64,000 nucleotides of DNA from Paragonimus skrjabini miyazakii (Eukaryota; Platyhelminthes; Trematoda; Plagiorchiida; Troglotrematidae): positions 168,033 through 232,032 of the forward strand of contig JTDE01000307.1 in NCBI GenBank assembly GCA_014338405.1, given 5' to 3'. A program made the translations under genes and the position numbers. This document shows, piece after piece, positions 12,383-26,235 of the stretch. Each line of letters starts with the position of its first letter. The first letter of the stretch is position 1. The notes under the pieces were generated by a model. The model saw only the letters and a program-made list of their open reading frames with translations. It had not been told where the DNA came from and did not search any database.

Positions 12383-13420
12383 CTGTAAGCCGCATATCAG
12401 CGCAAGAGATAATTTATTAGTAAGCTTTATCCGTTTTGTGTTTCGTTATCATATGGTTAAAGATATTCCGTCATTGAATGTCTGATCATCCACAGGTTTC
12501 ATACATTAATGAACATTCGCATAAATGTTTGACATACGCTGCATGCTACCTGTCGATCAAACATTTTGGTAGTACCCTCTATGACACACAAACACATAAA
12601 ATAAACCAGTCTATCAATTTTCCAGCATACATATGTCCCAAACCCTGCGAAGTGCATAGCAATCAACATCCTCGCGACTGCATATACTGAATTTCATCCA
12701 GTTTGACTATCTTGCTGAATTCGTGTGAATCATCGCTGTCCCTTGTCAACAATCCACAGATGATTGACACACCAGTTATCGTAATAGGCCAGCCTAGTGA
12801 ACCGGAGCTTTAGCTACCGACCTGAAGGTTACTGGTTGCCATTCAAACAAACATTAACTAGTGAGTTTAGACGGCAACTTTATCAGTCGTAATGCGTGGT
12901 AATTTTAGGGTGGGCATATTAAGGAGTTAGAATCGACAAAACCTTCAGACATCGTTTTATTCTCCATAGGCGCAAGACAGTATTATATGTTTTTGTCACG
13001 AAAATCAGTCTTGATAGAAACTTCTAAATCTATCGGGTACATCACGATAGCCTATCCTTCTCACAGAATGTTGCATGTATCCTCAAAAGTGGAATGCTTA
13101 TTTTATTTCGCCCATCGTTTAATCTACTTAATTACGTCCCGTCTAATGCCATTCGTTATGAGGTGCACGTTATCACACTGGCTTTTTTGTTCGCCGGACG
13201 TTCAAAAAAACTTGATTCCTTTTCTACCCTCAATCATTTGCTCCTGTAGTTCTGATGGGTACTTTTTCATCCAACGTACTGATTATGTTAAACCAATAGC
13301 AAATTTACTCACAATCAGCAAAAAGCGTTCAGCCCATGTCTATCCCGTAATAGTATCGGAGACTGGGTTAAACTTCCTTCCGAGCGAACGCCTGCTCATG
13401 GTGCTTCAGTTTCCTCTTTC
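12383..13420. other. No gene recognised
   Basis: A long plus-strand open frame (12987-13439) exists but ends inside the SINE, lacks recognisable domains and has a composition like neighbouring noncoding DNA. It is left unannotated. Confidence 0.45.
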
Positions 13421-13936
13421 CTCAATGACGCAGTGGTAAACACGGTTGCCTCATGAACAGCGTGGCTGTGATTCTAGTCCCGGCAGTGACGAGGATATGC
13501 ACTACTGACGAGCTCTAATGAGAACGAAACTCGAGTCTAGTGCTTCTGCTGTTCGAAATGGGCCGACTGGAAAGTCTATGGGAATTCGAAAGCTGCGATC
13601 AATTGTGAGTGATGTTCAACTTGAAATTGACCAAATCCCCGACTACTCATCAGTAATCTAAAATATCGCCCAGCACGTTTAATGAGATCGGAGATTTCGA
13701 CCTGTCTAGGAAGTCCTAATCGCGGGGTTATCGATTAGAGTTAACAGGACAGTTACTGTGTCTCCATTTCGAGACGATCGGGCAACCTTGTCACTACTCA
13801 CATGTGAAAGTGGTCGAGCGTTCACATATGATAATTCGGTCGTGCCTAATGTGAGGCCAATGGCGCAGTGGTAAGCACGTTTGCCTCATGAATAGTGCAG
13901 CCGTTGTTCTAGTCCCGGCAATGGCGAGGATATTTC
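13421..13936 (+). repeat. Composite tRNA-related SINE cluster
   Basis: Two same-orientation units abut. Unit 1 (13421-13657) has an A-box-like GACGCAGTGGTAAACACG, a B-box-like GATTCTAGTCCC and the family tail with GTCTATGGGAATTC and CTACTCATCAGTAA. Unit 2 (13684-13936) begins GAGATCGGAGATTTCGAC, runs through TAATTCGGTCGTGCC and then repeats the tRNA-like box region (GGCGCAGTGGTAAGCACG, GTTCTAGTCCC). The second unit shows that the family has a pre-tRNA body of about 180 bp. Confidence 0.8.
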
Positions 13937-15489
13937 CTCAATATACCTACAAAGAACCTAAAAGATTCAAAATAACGGGCAGTCAGCAATTAATTACACG
14001 ACGCTGTTCTTTGATTTACCTTGATCTAGCTAGTTGTTGACGTGGAGTTTCTCAACCGGGGTGATGTTGAATATTCCCTCTAACCACTATATCCACTGAT
14101 TGAATATTCATTGTTTCCGAGTTAACTTAACACATTCTTGCTGTTGTTGCATTGATGGACCTTAGAATTCTCGTGACCATTGGTCCTTGTGAATTGATAA
14201 TCTAGGGTGGACTGCATTTGTCAAAACGATGAAGTATATCAAGGTCACGATAACTACCCCATTGTGTCGGTCAGAACTGATCTCCAATGTATGAGTAGCC
14301 TAATGAACGGGGCTTTTAGCTCATCACAACAAGGTCGCTGGTTCGATTCTCAATCTGGTTGCATCTACTCGGCTAGTTCAGGATAAGATAAATTCGATCG
14401 AAATGGATTGTTGGTTATATGGTGAGCAACATAAAACACTAACCAGTTTCCGTCCTTAGCCGTTAGTATCATCAGCCTATTTTCTAGGATGATCGTGAGA
14501 GTATTGATCCAGTGGATAAGAATCCGTAATAAGCTACTGGCATCCGTGTCGTATCCATACAGGAAAAAGATAGGCATTGAAGCGTCTAGTTAATAGAAAA
14601 CGTTGACTCGATTCTACCATACTGTGTGCAAACGATAGTTCTTGTGGCATTGTGAACTCCATTAGCCTTTGCAACTTATCTTTTTTAATATCAGCATTCA
14701 ATGTATATTTCGCAAACTACACTGACAACAGCCAGAGTTTTCGTTAAGAATAGTTTTTATAACCTTCAAATATGGCATGACATACTAATCCGTACAGTTC
14801 AGTTTGGTTCATTTTTGTACAAACACGTTGCAGTTGAAATACTCCCATAGTAATGCACACTACACTCAGTTTTACCTCGACACACAGAGACCATTTTGTC
14901 GACAGGTTACGCAAGTTTATGTCAATCTTAATGAAGTGTACGGCTGGTATTTACGTTTGATTCTTTCCCTGGAAGACTTGCTGTGAAAAACCAGTCTCCT
15001 GGAGCGCTTACAGATATACCGGACGGTAATTGTAACATTTTTTGAATAAAAAAAATTGAAATCTACATTTTCTGTGAACTCGTTGCTGACTGACTGTCTG
15101 GTTTGTTCACCTAACAATTGGTGAAGTAATGCTTAATACGCAAAGGGGTCGAATGGCATTGTTGGCATAAGGCGGTATTGTTCACATGGTGAAGACCGAC
15201 GGTTTGAAACAGCATTGTTTAAGCGTTAGAAGTTTGCTCTCACCTAAGTTACGAATATAGAATGTTTAAGAACTACAGAGGAAGAAAAACGGCACATAGA
15301 CATCCAACACCCTTCCTTTGAATGCCTTTCAGAGACCATTTTGATGTCACAAACTGCGAAGGTTAAAAAAAGCAACACGTGCCTTTCTTCTTCAGGGTGA
15401 AATATCCTCACCACTAATGCAGGACGGCAAGGTGGCGTTAATCACGTGGTGAAGCGGTCCACAGTCTCAAGAGCTGAGCTTATGCAGTA
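13937..15489. other. No gene recognised
   Basis: Only short ORFs on both strands; no supported exons. A stretch near 14310-14360 (GGTCGCTGGTTCGATTC) resembles a B box but has no complete tRNA fold. Confidence 0.45.
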
Positions 15490-15660
15490 AAAACACAGGA
15501 ATGCTCCATCATCATCGACATCATTACCATCAAGGACAGCATCACATCAGTGATTTGCGCTGAAACTGAAATGCCATACAACCGTGATCACAGAAGCAAT
15601 ACTCGGCTAGAAAAAAATGGAAGAAGTGGCCTAACTATCAGAGACAACTTCCCATGGGCA
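15490..15660 (+). repeat. Repeat family with ATC-rich start, copy 1
   Basis: A trinucleotide-rich start (CATCATCATCGACATC) is followed by GGACAGCATCACATCAGTG and a unique tail. It is recognisably related to 50395-50560 and to the reverse complement of 26520-26735. A short (ATC)n tract recurs near 15702-15720. Confidence 0.55.
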
Positions 15661-15879
15661 GACATTCGACACCAGGGTACCTACATTTTGCAACCAGACA
15701 TCATCATCATCATCATCAAAACAGCCATGAGCCTGACCAAAAGGTACTGTGGCTCGGGCCGCCGTTCACCTCAACAGTGACGTGGAATATCCTTGAAGAA
15801 AACGTTACTAAGGGTGAAAATTATTGAGAAAAGACTAAGAGGAAGAAGCGGAAATGGAATGGATACAGGTACGCCATTG

Positions 15880-15979
15880 NNNNNNNNNNNNNNNNNNNNN
15901 NNNNNNNNNNNNNNNNNNNNNNNNNNNNNNNNNNNNNNNNNNNNNNNNNNNNNNNNNNNNNNNNNNNNNNNNNNNNNNN
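15880..15979. other. Assembly gap, 100 N
   Basis: Exactly 100 Ns, a conventional placeholder for a gap of unknown size. ORFs reported across it are not real. Confidence 0.99.
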
Positions 15980-16964
15980 AAAACAGTACACAAGCCCGAC
16001 CACCTCGCCAAGGTAGCAGTATAGGTCGGGACCAGACAACCGTGCTATAAATCAAAATGGGTCTTGGAAATTTTTGTGTGACTTTTATTGCTTCACACCA
16101 ATAACTGCGTTAACTTCACATACACACACCACTGTCATTCACATCACTGAACCCGATTAACCGCCATTCCGTCCAGATACTCTAACCACAAAAGATGTAC
16201 GCCACGAGGATCCCAACCCCGGAAACAACCCTATCTTCAATGGTTAGCCTATGAAGTATCAATTTACATATTGATAGTGAAAATTGAACAAATTTTCATC
16301 AAAAACTATGTATCCTGTTTACTTGGGTGTTGAAAAAAGTGGAGATGAAAAACAGCAAGGTAGACTATTCTTTGGAAGTGGACGAGAGGACAGAGGCATT
16401 TAAGTCAGAAAAGAAGCTTCCCTCTCCCACAAAAGAAAGGAAGAATAGAAAACGGTGTACACATTTTCGTAAAAGAAGCAGGTTTAGAAGTTTGATATCA
16501 AAACAAACAATTGGGCTTATGAGTGTGTACATTAACAGCGCTCGCTTGGAAGTGGGTGATAAGGGAGAAACTTAAACTGTTTTGTTTTTCAATAAAAATC
16601 ACAGCGTTTCTGGCCTTGAACTGAGGGCAGCAAGGTAGACAAATGTTGCATCGAGGAAATATACAGAAATTTCAGAGTAGTATTGGCCGTTTTATGTAGT
16701 GTTTGCAGATATAAGCACAGGCATGAAGGTCTTAATTAGGAAGCTCACAAGACAATTTGAAAACTATCTACACAATGGATGCAACAATACGGGTGGAGTA
16801 AAACGACCGAGTAGCCTGAACATTGCCTTGCTCATTTTTAGGAATATGGTCAAACAGTTTAAAGAAACTCATAACGCTATATAGTGTTCGCCCAATCGGA
16901 GTTCTTTTGAACCACGTTTGCAGGAGCGGAAGTGTGCATACCATTTTTCGTTCCGTCATAGAAG
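15980..16964. other. Sequence downstream of MCU
   Basis: This is the region 3' of the MCU stop codon. On the minus strand a canonical AATAAA lies at 16084-16089, about 0.9 kb past the stop, and could serve as a polyadenylation signal. The plus-strand ORF at 16327-16575 is Lys/Arg-rich but has no recognised domain. Confidence 0.35.
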
Positions 16965-17234
16965 TCAGCGTTTAGGTGTATAGTTTAAACCATTGGACTG
17001 GATTCCTGGCCCTCTGGCAATCGCTTCCTCTGCCTTTTCTGGAATTAAATAGCCAGTTTGTTGCAACGGAAGGTTGCACAACAGCGGATCTCGCAGTCGA
17101 CACAATTCAGACTTCAACTGGGCCAGCTGTTCTCGAAGATCGTTGTATCGGTTCACATCGAACTCGTTTTTGTCAGCTACTTTGTAGAATCGTTTCAGGT
17201 ATTCACGGTTGAAGACTTGTGGAAATTCGTAGCT
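16965..17234 (-). CDS. MCU: MCU terminal exon (C-terminal coiled coil and stop)
   Basis: Last exon of the mitochondrial calcium uniporter pore subunit. The acceptor (TCTGTTCCCACAG) enters in phase 0 directly after the TRQ that ends the pore exon, and 89 codons run to TGA. The sequence follows the family's C-terminus: SYEFPQVFNREYLKRFYK, then FDVNRYNDL and CRLRDPLLCNLPLQQTG, equivalent to vertebrate R-Q-Y-L..F-H-K, F-D-L-E-K-Y-N and L-K-R-L-R-D-P-L...L-P-L-R-Q-I-G. This part forms the matrix-side helices that stabilise the tetramer. About 25 extra residues follow the point where vertebrate MCU stops. Confidence 0.95.
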   Translation of the reverse strand, partial: SYEFPQVFNREYLKRFYKVADKNEFDVNRYNDLREQLAQLKSELCRLRDPLLCNLPLQQTGYLIPEKAEEAIARGPGIQSNGLNYTPKR

Positions 17235-20200
17235 CTGTGGGAACAGATTAGCAAACAACGCAAAGTTGAAAGTAGTGGTATTCTGCTACGAACTGGAGGC
17301 GTGTAGCCAACTGAAGCAATAAATTACACGATTTACTTATCATACAGTGTGATGGAAGACGAATTCGGAGACGAGGATACTCCAACAAACTGGAATATCT
17401 CGACGTGTGGGTGAATTACTGTCAAACCCCATAAAAGACAGATTGCGGACTACATGAACAACTGAAGGAGTCGTTGGTAAATGAAATCTGGTCAACAGAC
17501 AAGAAAGGAATAACAAATATCCATGATAGTTAACATCAACCAACCGCATGGTACCAGGCAGAAGTGCACACAACGCTTAAATGGGAACCACCCTGCAACA
17601 TGGACTGGAATTCTGGCTCACAGACGCAAGTGCGCGAGTGGCGAATCTACGTACGATTTGGGCAATAAATAACTTGTTTTAATGATCTATTCTTTGCTGC
17701 AATAGTTGTCTCTATCTAGGGACATATAATATTATTCGTCACATCATTCTAAGCAGAAGGATGAAACATATGTATGCTGTCATGTGTTGCAATTGCAATC
17801 TGAAGCCAAGTTTTGTTGGCTAAGGGTTCCACCTGTGGAAACCAATAGCCTTGGCGGATTTTAATTACTACAACCACAACTGACAACATCAATGTTAGTT
17901 GCTCAGTCTTATCTGTCGAGATTTGTCTGTAGTTTCATAGGATGCAGCTAAAAGTTAAGATACGATACTTTCAAATGGGGATGACATGTTTGACTCCAAA
18001 CACAATAACCGGAATGTGAAGCTCAGTTTATATCCATGCTGAGATTTCGAAAGAGCGACTTCTTTACTGAACAGGTTTAAATGAAAAGTTAATCCCCCAG
18101 AAGCCTGATTTAGCAGTATCTCAATCGACGCTCGATTAGACATTTCTGGACAAGGCTTTATCAAAGTGAACAAGCACCGTACTCACAAAAACGTATTGGT
18201 GTATCGGTTTTGGATGACAAAAAATGCAAGTTTTCTTCGGTTGTAATCGGGCGCAACTGTGAACGAATTTCCATACTAAACGAAAAATTAAGTGCATCGT
18301 ACATAACTGGAAAAAACTTGAACAGATTTAGAAACGTGTTTATTCTTCATTGCAGCTCGCCTGGTCGTGTGCTGTATTCAAAAATTAATTCAATTCAAGC
18401 CTATCTTTATCGATCGCAAAACACTGATCGATGCTCTCCTGGCCTAAGATGAGTCATATAAGCGGTAAGCAATAAAATTAATCAGTCGTACTCGTCGCAT
18501 CAGACCGATTATTATACAAGTTCAGTTCGGGTCACTGAATGAATGCAAACAGCCGGGTACATGCGTGAAAAACTTTGCAACTTATGAATCTACAATTGAT
18601 GAGTAGCAACGGACATCGCAGCCTTAACAGTGTTACACAAAACTAACATTTTCCAGCTGAAAGTTGTTAAAAAATGAAGCTCGCTCATGTAAAGGTTTAA
18701 AAGACTGCCGAGGAGCTAACACAAAATCATGAAGTTGCATCAAAAATGTATAGAATACCCGAGGCTGATTTTAGCAAAGAGGTGGTATAGCTGTGCACGG
18801 CAGCAAGGTGCCTGGTTCGAGTAACACAGACTCAACGCCTACAGTTAGTTCCAACAGCAGCGCGTCAGTAGTTGATACTGAAGTTAAACTGTTATATAAC
18901 TGTTAAACGTATATCGATGGTTATTGAATTGTTTCATAAAGTACCCCCATGGTCTGAACATTAGCAATCGACATCAAGGTGTCCACACCTAGCGAGCTAA
19001 AATCTTAGTTGTCATTGAAGACAAACCGACATCTGTATAACAGAGCTACCATGCGGATTTCATTGTCTCGCCTTGTTAACAGTGCCAATTTCACGGAAAA
19101 CGACGAGGCGGACAGTATTGCAACTCATTAGCTGCCACTTTTCACTCATTCTGTGAGTCAACAGAATGGTAATAGCAGCGTTTGGCGCCATAACCTCTAA
19201 CAGTTTTCAAGCTGGAGTCAAAGTGAAAGTAACAAGATGTGACAGAGCTTGCTGACAGAGGTGGCACATAATAAAAGTAATCATTAGTTGACTATCTGTT
19301 ACTTATTACCGTGACGTGCCACTTGACCAAAATACATATTTCCAATACATACACGCACACATAGCCAGCACAGCTTATATAGAAAATTTATTTTCTACAA
19401 TACACTGCTTACCGTGATAATTTTCCTTATACCTGTCATCACTATAAAGCCGGGTTTCAAAAAAATCTTCTGAATACTAAACATAAAAGAGTGCAAATGC
19501 TGTGGGTAAATGCGAGCGATTTTCAACTTGAACTTAACCAATTTGACCAATGTAACAGGCAGCCACATCAGACAAACCACTGATGGGCGGCTAAACTAAA
19601 AGTAGTCACACTCACGGGATTGCATAGAAGTGTGCACATAGGGAGAAACCGTCCCATGAATACACAGCATACATATTTGTATGGCTTTGATACTCACTTC
19701 GTCACAATATGGAAGGTGGAGAGTAGAAAAGACACCCACACACATAATAATTTGACTACTGAACGATTAGTTGTAGCCATCAGTTTATCATCCATTACGG
19801 CTGAGAAACCTCCAGTATTTCTTAGAAGCTTGACATAACATTGAATTAATCTTTCTGCGCAGTAATAATCTAAATCAGACATCAGTATCTGAACCAGTAT
19901 GCCTGAAGAATGGCTTCGCCTTACCATGTTAAGTGAGTCAAACCAATGAGTGGGGATTCGTCAAGAACATCCTGCTGCTCTGCACGTCATGCCGTTAAGC
20001 CTGAGGCTCCTGGTTGGATTGCTAAAGCCTGTCACTTACTACGACCGCAAAGTAGCCAAAGTTATGTTAGGTTAATTTGCGACGGCTCATCCATCACTGA
20101 TACGTGAAATGATGTACAGCGTATTCTGAATTATATCACTCAGCGTATTAAGCTGACATTTCTGATGTTAGTACGGGCTGGGTGAGCGCTCGATGACATT

Positions 20201-23200
20201 ACACTTCGGAATCTCTGAAGGGCAAAACATGAAAGTAATCTGGAGTTCTGAATTAAGAAAACCATCTCAACAAATTTGTTATCCTTGCAACTCCCTGAAG
20301 TGCATAAGTTGCGAACTTGACAGTTCTCAGTCTTTCTTTCTAGTTCATCAGTAAGTAGGACTCCCAGTTGTTTGATATACCGCAATCACACTGCACAAAG
20401 CTTCATAAAGGCAGACGCTCCTTCAGCATACGGAGCACATGATCCAGTTGGCGTAGACTAGGTATTTTCAATACCTCGGCTACCAATCGTGATCCTGCAC
20501 ACTATTCATATACGCGAAAGCGTAGTGTCGCGTTGAAAGAGAGTATACCCCATAATGCAATGTCCTTTGCATGATATGCAGACGAGACAAATAACTAACG
20601 TCATCTTGGTCTGCACTGACAGATTTTGGCAGTAGGACAAGGCAAGGCGACAAGTAAGTGACCAGAGACTGGATTCCAATAGAGGTAGACTTAATCCGCG
20701 ATCTCAATTCCAGCTTGACTGAAAGATTAAGCTTCAGTGTCACCAGACATTCTTAGAGCTAACCGTTGTCAATCACTTCATACCTACCTCAACGCAGTCG
20801 GCAATAAGACATGCAATCCCGTGAACGTAACTGATTTCGGTCTAGTAGTTCCTCACTGGTTTGCATGATATGATTGTATGTAGCCAAAGCTGGAGTCACT
20901 ATGGCATTCCTGATTGGCTCAACTCACAGGCCTGACCAACACATTTCGTTTCCAGAAGAGATCAGGCGCATACTTCAGTGCTTGTGCGTAACATTGCGTT
21001 TTGTGGTTCAACAAACCTAGCACGAGTTGCGTACGTCTGTCCATTAGTCCTTGCTAGAGGCAGAGGCTGCCTTCCGATCAAAAGTTTGGTCACAAGAAGG
21101 GAGCGCATATTTAGATTGATCATGCAAAGAGCTTCACAATAATAGTGCAAATCAATATAGCAAACATATTCGTGTTCAAGCAGAATGCATTACATCTATA
21201 TTATTATGTGTATAGATTTATATCGGCAATGAAACAAACGTATCTGCGAAGGCCCAAGTCCGTGAACATCACCTGGCTTGAATTAAAAGTGCAATAAAGG
21301 AAATAAACAAAGGTTCGGGAATGTCATATCCGTTGGTTTCTAATAGTTTTATCAATGTGAATGGGGTTTCTTGTTCGACTAGTAGAGTTAAGACCCGACA
21401 GTCGAAGGCGGTGAAGCATACGATCCAGTTCATGACTGAAGTAATTGAAATTCACCCCCAGAACCATGCCATGCGTACTCAGAAGCGTTTCGCCTAGTCT
21501 TTGGACTATCTTGAATACTCTACTACTGTGCAAGCCAGTAAATCCCACTGTTCAAGCGGCGTCTTAATAATGGTTTGACATCATGAACCTGTCTCACTCA
21601 CTGTGCAACCAGCTAATGACTTATTCGTAACACTGTAATACAAATATGATGTATCCTAATGAGCAACCACTGAAAATGTACCTGTTTACTTCGTTGCGTG
21701 TGTGTGTGAGAGAGAGAGAGTTGATCACTCAGACAGCGGTCTATTAATGTGTAATTTTGCACTGACTGTTTAGAATCAGTGGATGTGGCATTGATTTACA
21801 ATTCGTCAAACTCTGACCGTGTGTGTGTCACTGAGATGGCTTGAACGGTGGGCTATTGTTGCGTGACCTTGTGGTCAAACATTTGTTTCAACTATCATCG
21901 CAGGCTATACATACGGTGTGAGTTTATTATTCTAACAAATCTGACTGAATAATCCACGTTCGAATATCTCCGACGTATAGATCGAGTCATAACTACAACC
22001 AGACGAGTGCCTTGTGCAGCACGCAGCGAGGGGGTGCGAGAGTTCAACTTTTAAATAGACCTCTCAGCCAACGTTCCATTTAACAACCCGCACCAACGCA
22101 CAGTCTGTCAAGTAGAAAGTGACGTAACTTTATACAGGTGGCTTGTCTTCTTGTGCGAATAGATGAATGAAATGGAGCACTGCTAGATAAGTGGACTTCA
22201 GGACACCCCATCTGTGCTTTCAAGATGTTTCCGGGAATTGTGTTTGATAGTAAGGTCTGAAGTCGAATTTTCATTGTAAACTACAACACATGTAGAAATC
22301 GGACACATGCATTGTACTTTTAAAAATTTTCCTTCAAAGATCAACGTCAGATGTCTGTATACTATAACAGTCTACATCGGATATACATTATTTTATTCCC
22401 CTCATATGGCTGACTCACACTTAGAAAATTCACTTGTAACGGAAGTGCACGATTTACAAGAAATTGTGATGAGGAAGGTTACTACAGAAGGTTGAGGTTG
22501 ATGTTGACCTATACCAAATGTGCTCGCATGTGGTCTTAATTCAGACATGGATCGTGAACAGCGAAACAAACCGTGGAGTTAGATCTAGGGAATTGCCTTC
22601 ACACATACTATTGAATTAAATTTTAATGTTCTACTGAGGACACCTTACCTCCATTTGATTGAATATTGCCTTTATGACATTTATCACTATGTATGAACGG
22701 CAATCTACCTTATATACACAAACTTGTCTACTCAGTCTAACCGTCTAATTTAGCCCGTTTGGTTTATTATGTCTCAACCCACTTAATCGGTTTGTGATTC
22801 GTTACACTTGTTGGTTCGACCTTCAGAATTTCTTCAGATTTTCCATTCTTGCGCGATTGGCCGCGATAGACTGGAACGAACTGCGTAAATCAGAAGACAG
22901 TGTGCTGGTCGCTGGATTTGGATGGCGTGGATAGAAGAATCCGGATTTCAGCTCAGCGAGCTTGATAATTCAGTTTGTTATGAGACACAACATGGTAAGA
23001 AATCTACCAGATTTGGTCGTCAAATTCGTTCTGAAAACATAATGTCGAGTTGTATATGGGGAGTCAATTGACGTTAGCCTTCATAAGACAGTCAACTCTG
23101 AGGCTATGAGTGATGTAATACAAGTTGATTTATTTCTGGTGCTAAATGAGACAAATGAATGGAGTTTGGTGATGATCAATGCCTTGTTATGCACTTATAG

Positions 23201-23723
23201 AATGGTCACTAGTTTATTAACCGAATGAAGTTGGGAAAGTGGTCGATAATCGGTTGGAAGTGATTGTTTGTTGCAACCTTCCATCATCACAGATTATTAA
23301 CATTTTTCTGCGCCTTTTAATTCGTTGGACCTTGGAACAAGCCGGCCATTTTCTCACAACTATTCTGGATGACCTTAATCAGCGGGAACTGGCGGCTCGA
23401 TTCCTTAGATAGAAAAATCCTCACTGTTTATCAGACGACTTCTCTAGGAGATGCTCTCAGTCATATTTCCTGTACTTCCGTACCATGTCCATTGTTCGTA
23501 AAATCCTGCGATGTGAGCGTTGGTATAAAATTCACATCATCCACTCCCATTAAAACATGTCTACGTTACTTCATACACGTTCTACTGGTTTACAGAACCT
23601 GTTGGCATCTTCTGAGGCAATTTATAACTGGTACATCCACTCTAAAGCACCGTTGTTATCTGAAACCCCCTCACCACCAAAGAAGACACAACATGTGATC
23701 AGTTAATCAAACTGAGGACTAAC
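17235..23723 (-). other. MCU: MCU intron (6.5 kb)
   Basis: Phase-0 intron with donor CAG/GTTAGT and acceptor CCCACAG. It holds no recognised gene or RNA. ORFs at 20140-20743 and 21324-21548 show no supported function and may be decayed repeats. A GT/GA microsatellite lies near 21699-21720. Confidence 0.8.
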
Positions 23724-23927
23724 CTGTCTCGTCACTACGTAGTATGCATATAAAGCCATGCTGGTTCCGTAACCAACAAAGTAAGTCACCGGTTCCATGA
23801 TATCCCAGGAGTACTCCCACCAGGTCAGGCGGGCCAGAAGACCAAACTGCAAGCCCATAGCTCCAAGTCCGAGCCAAGTAAGCATGCGTGTGCGTCGCGC
23901 TGCATCCATTGACAGCTGGGATTTCTT
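23724..23927 (-). CDS. MCU: MCU exon with TM1, DIME pore motif and TM2
   Basis: This 204-bp exon (68 codons, phase 0 at both ends) has acceptor CCTGTTTCACAG and donor CAG/GTTAGT. It encodes the ion-conducting part of the uniporter in the inner mitochondrial membrane: TM1 (about WLGLGAMGLQFGLLARL), then LTWWEYSWDIMEP and TM2 (about YFVGYGTSMALYAYYVV) ending in TRQ. The signature W-D-I-M-E-P, whose acidic residues form the calcium selectivity filter, is intact. From the start of the exon to QFG the length equals the vertebrate protein residue for residue. Confidence 0.97.
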
Positions 23928-26071
23928 CTGTGAAACAGGAACGGTTGTTCGCAAACTGGTCAATTTAGTGGTGGAGCAGGTTTGCACCATGAATTTACTT
24001 ACTTACATAAATATGAGTAATTTTGACATCACACTATTATTTTGTCACTCAAATCAAGCTGTTCTGTCTTGTAGCATGACAGTTTTGAGCAAAAACATGC
24101 AACAGTTTATTTGTAAAACACAATTAGGGCCGTGGAACCAACCATGAGTGGGAAAATTAGAATAGGCTGAACTAGCTAACATTTCGCACAACGACTGCTG
24201 GTACACATCATGTCAAGTGGAAAGCGGGAGGAACATAATTCGAGCGTGTAACTGGAAATTTTCTAAATCACAAAGCAGAGTAGAAATGGACGTCACTGTA
24301 CACTGACAAGGAAGAGGTGAAACGTCAAATTAGGAAGTATATGGAATAGACAAATTGACGCATGAAATCATCGATATTAAAGAGAGTTGGCTAACGCAAC
24401 TTTGCTGCCGCTATCCATAGCAAGGACGTAGAGTCGGTACGAACAATAAGACGAAGAACAAATGATATCAGAATGCGTTTTATGCGTCTATACTGGGTCC
24501 CAAACTGAACATTACGTGCGACTGTTGTAGGCAGCTGGCTAGAGTGGTTCCTCTTTTATCCGTTCCTGAAGCTTTCTCGCTCCCATTATTTTCTTCTCGC
24601 ATTTCTGCTCTTCTGTATAAACTTGTACTTATCTAGTACTGTGCAATTTCGTAGACTATTGTCAACACCAACGATATTTATGGCTCAAAGCTCGAAAGGA
24701 AGATGATATGAGTGATCTGTATCGAATAACTCTGAGTTTGGACTCCGTGCAACAGTGTAAACAGCGAAAGAAGATTGACTTACCTTGTTTTTGGTTCAAT
24801 GCATAACAAAATGCGTCATTTGATTGAGTAGGTTCACTAATGGGTAGATCACCCACAGCTAGAACTTACTCCAGCTGACATGCACAGCCAATGGTACATG
24901 CAACAAAACACACCCAGTCTAACTCCGGAGACCACATAGAAAGTATGAGCTGTTATAATATCCAAGTGGTATGTGATCCTACAGAGAATCCCAAAGATTG
25001 GCCCACTGAGAGCAACACAGCTCCAAGACGACATGTGACGTACTTTAATGGGTGATATGTAAGAAGATCGGACACTACAACAGTTCATGAAATTTATAAT
25101 TTATTCATTACGGAATGCTTGCTGTTACTCAGGAGAAAGCACTTGGTAGCTTTTGAAATTTCGAGTCGAAATTCATCATCTAAAACAATCTTATTCCCGA
25201 ATAAAGGATAACCGTTTTACACGTTTGTAAAATTCGGTCGTCATGTGAATTAAATGCACTCTCGATACATTTATGTAGCAAAAATCATCTTCACAGTGCG
25301 ATCAAAAAACCTCTACTAAGAAGGCCAAGGTTTCGGTAAATTATCTTCCGCAGAGAGTTTCAAGTTGAATGTCAACTGAACAAGTCAGAGGAGCACGCAA
25401 ATAAACTGTAATTGACGTCGGAAAGAAAAGATCAATATTCTGGAATAACAGTCGGGTGGCATTAACTTACGGAGGTACTTTCCTTAAACGGGAGCGAGTG
25501 GTCTCAGCTGGTTATCGTACCAGACACGTGTGCTAGTCAGGTGAATGTCTCAAATTAGGTAATATGTTTGAATTTATACAGCACCCACCCACAACTTGTA
25601 CGCTGGCACAGACTGCTCAATGAATTCAATTTTTTCGTATCCACCATAAACTTCATCGACTGATCTAATGCAATTATCTACGTGGGTAGATAAGGATTTT
25701 TTAAAATGTGGATTTCAACTGAATTATCCTTAATCAATGGATGGTCGTGCCTCCTGGAATAAAGTTGACGGACAAGTGTACCCAGCAGAGCTACAGCCCC
25801 CATGGGTGGTTTTGTGCCAAACTCGGACGATAACCATTCTTACAGGTTGCTTCCGAAATCCCAGTTAATCGACATATTGCGTGCCAATTTTCCTTTCTTC
25901 ACACAGGCGGTACACAAAATTTGATTGGTGTTAACAAGGAAATGACAATAGGCTTGTTATCACAGCGGTAATTATGTGGTGAAGGGAACAGCAGTCTTGT
26001 ACTGTCCTGTAGAACAAAGCTTAAAAACAGGCAGCTAGCTGTCAGTCTGCATAAACAAAATGGATACAAAC
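23928..26071 (-). other. MCU: MCU intron (2.1 kb)
   Basis: Phase-0 intron with donor GAG/GTTTGT and acceptor TTTCACAG. ORFs at 24662-25088 within it show no supported function. Confidence 0.8.
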
Positions 26072-26235
26072 CTCCTCTAATGACTGCAAGTGACTGCAAA
26101 CGTCCTCGATGCGTCGCTCCAACTCGCGTTGCTGTTTCAACTGGAACTCGTCAACGTTTATCGTGGTCGCCAGTCGCGTGATCAGCATGCGTACATCGGC
26201 CAACTGTTGTGAACCGGATGCATCAAAACGGGATA
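26072..26235 (-). CDS. MCU: MCU exon, first matrix coiled coil
   Basis: A 164-bp exon: two bases completing a split codon, then 54 codons. The acceptor is GGTGCCATCCCAG and the donor GAGGAG/GTTTGT. It encodes LADVRMLITRLATTINV, then QLKQQRELERRIEDV and SLEE, matching the family segment L-N-D-V-K-T-L-V-Q-Q-L-Y...R-E-L-I-E-R-L-E-D-L...L-E-K that forms the coiled coil linking the matrix domain to TM1. The phases fit the exons at 31864-31968 and 23724-23927. Confidence 0.93.

Noticed and set aside
12987..13439. 150-codon plus-strand ORF
   Set aside because: It has no domain, no splice support and runs into a SINE; AT-rich sequence gives such frames by chance.
14320..14360. B-box-like GGTTCGATTC, considered as a tRNA gene
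   Set aside because: No matching acceptor stem or A box at the right distance.
15771..16055. ORFs crossing the N gap (also 31185-31427)
   Set aside because: The reading frame across a 100-N placeholder is meaningless.
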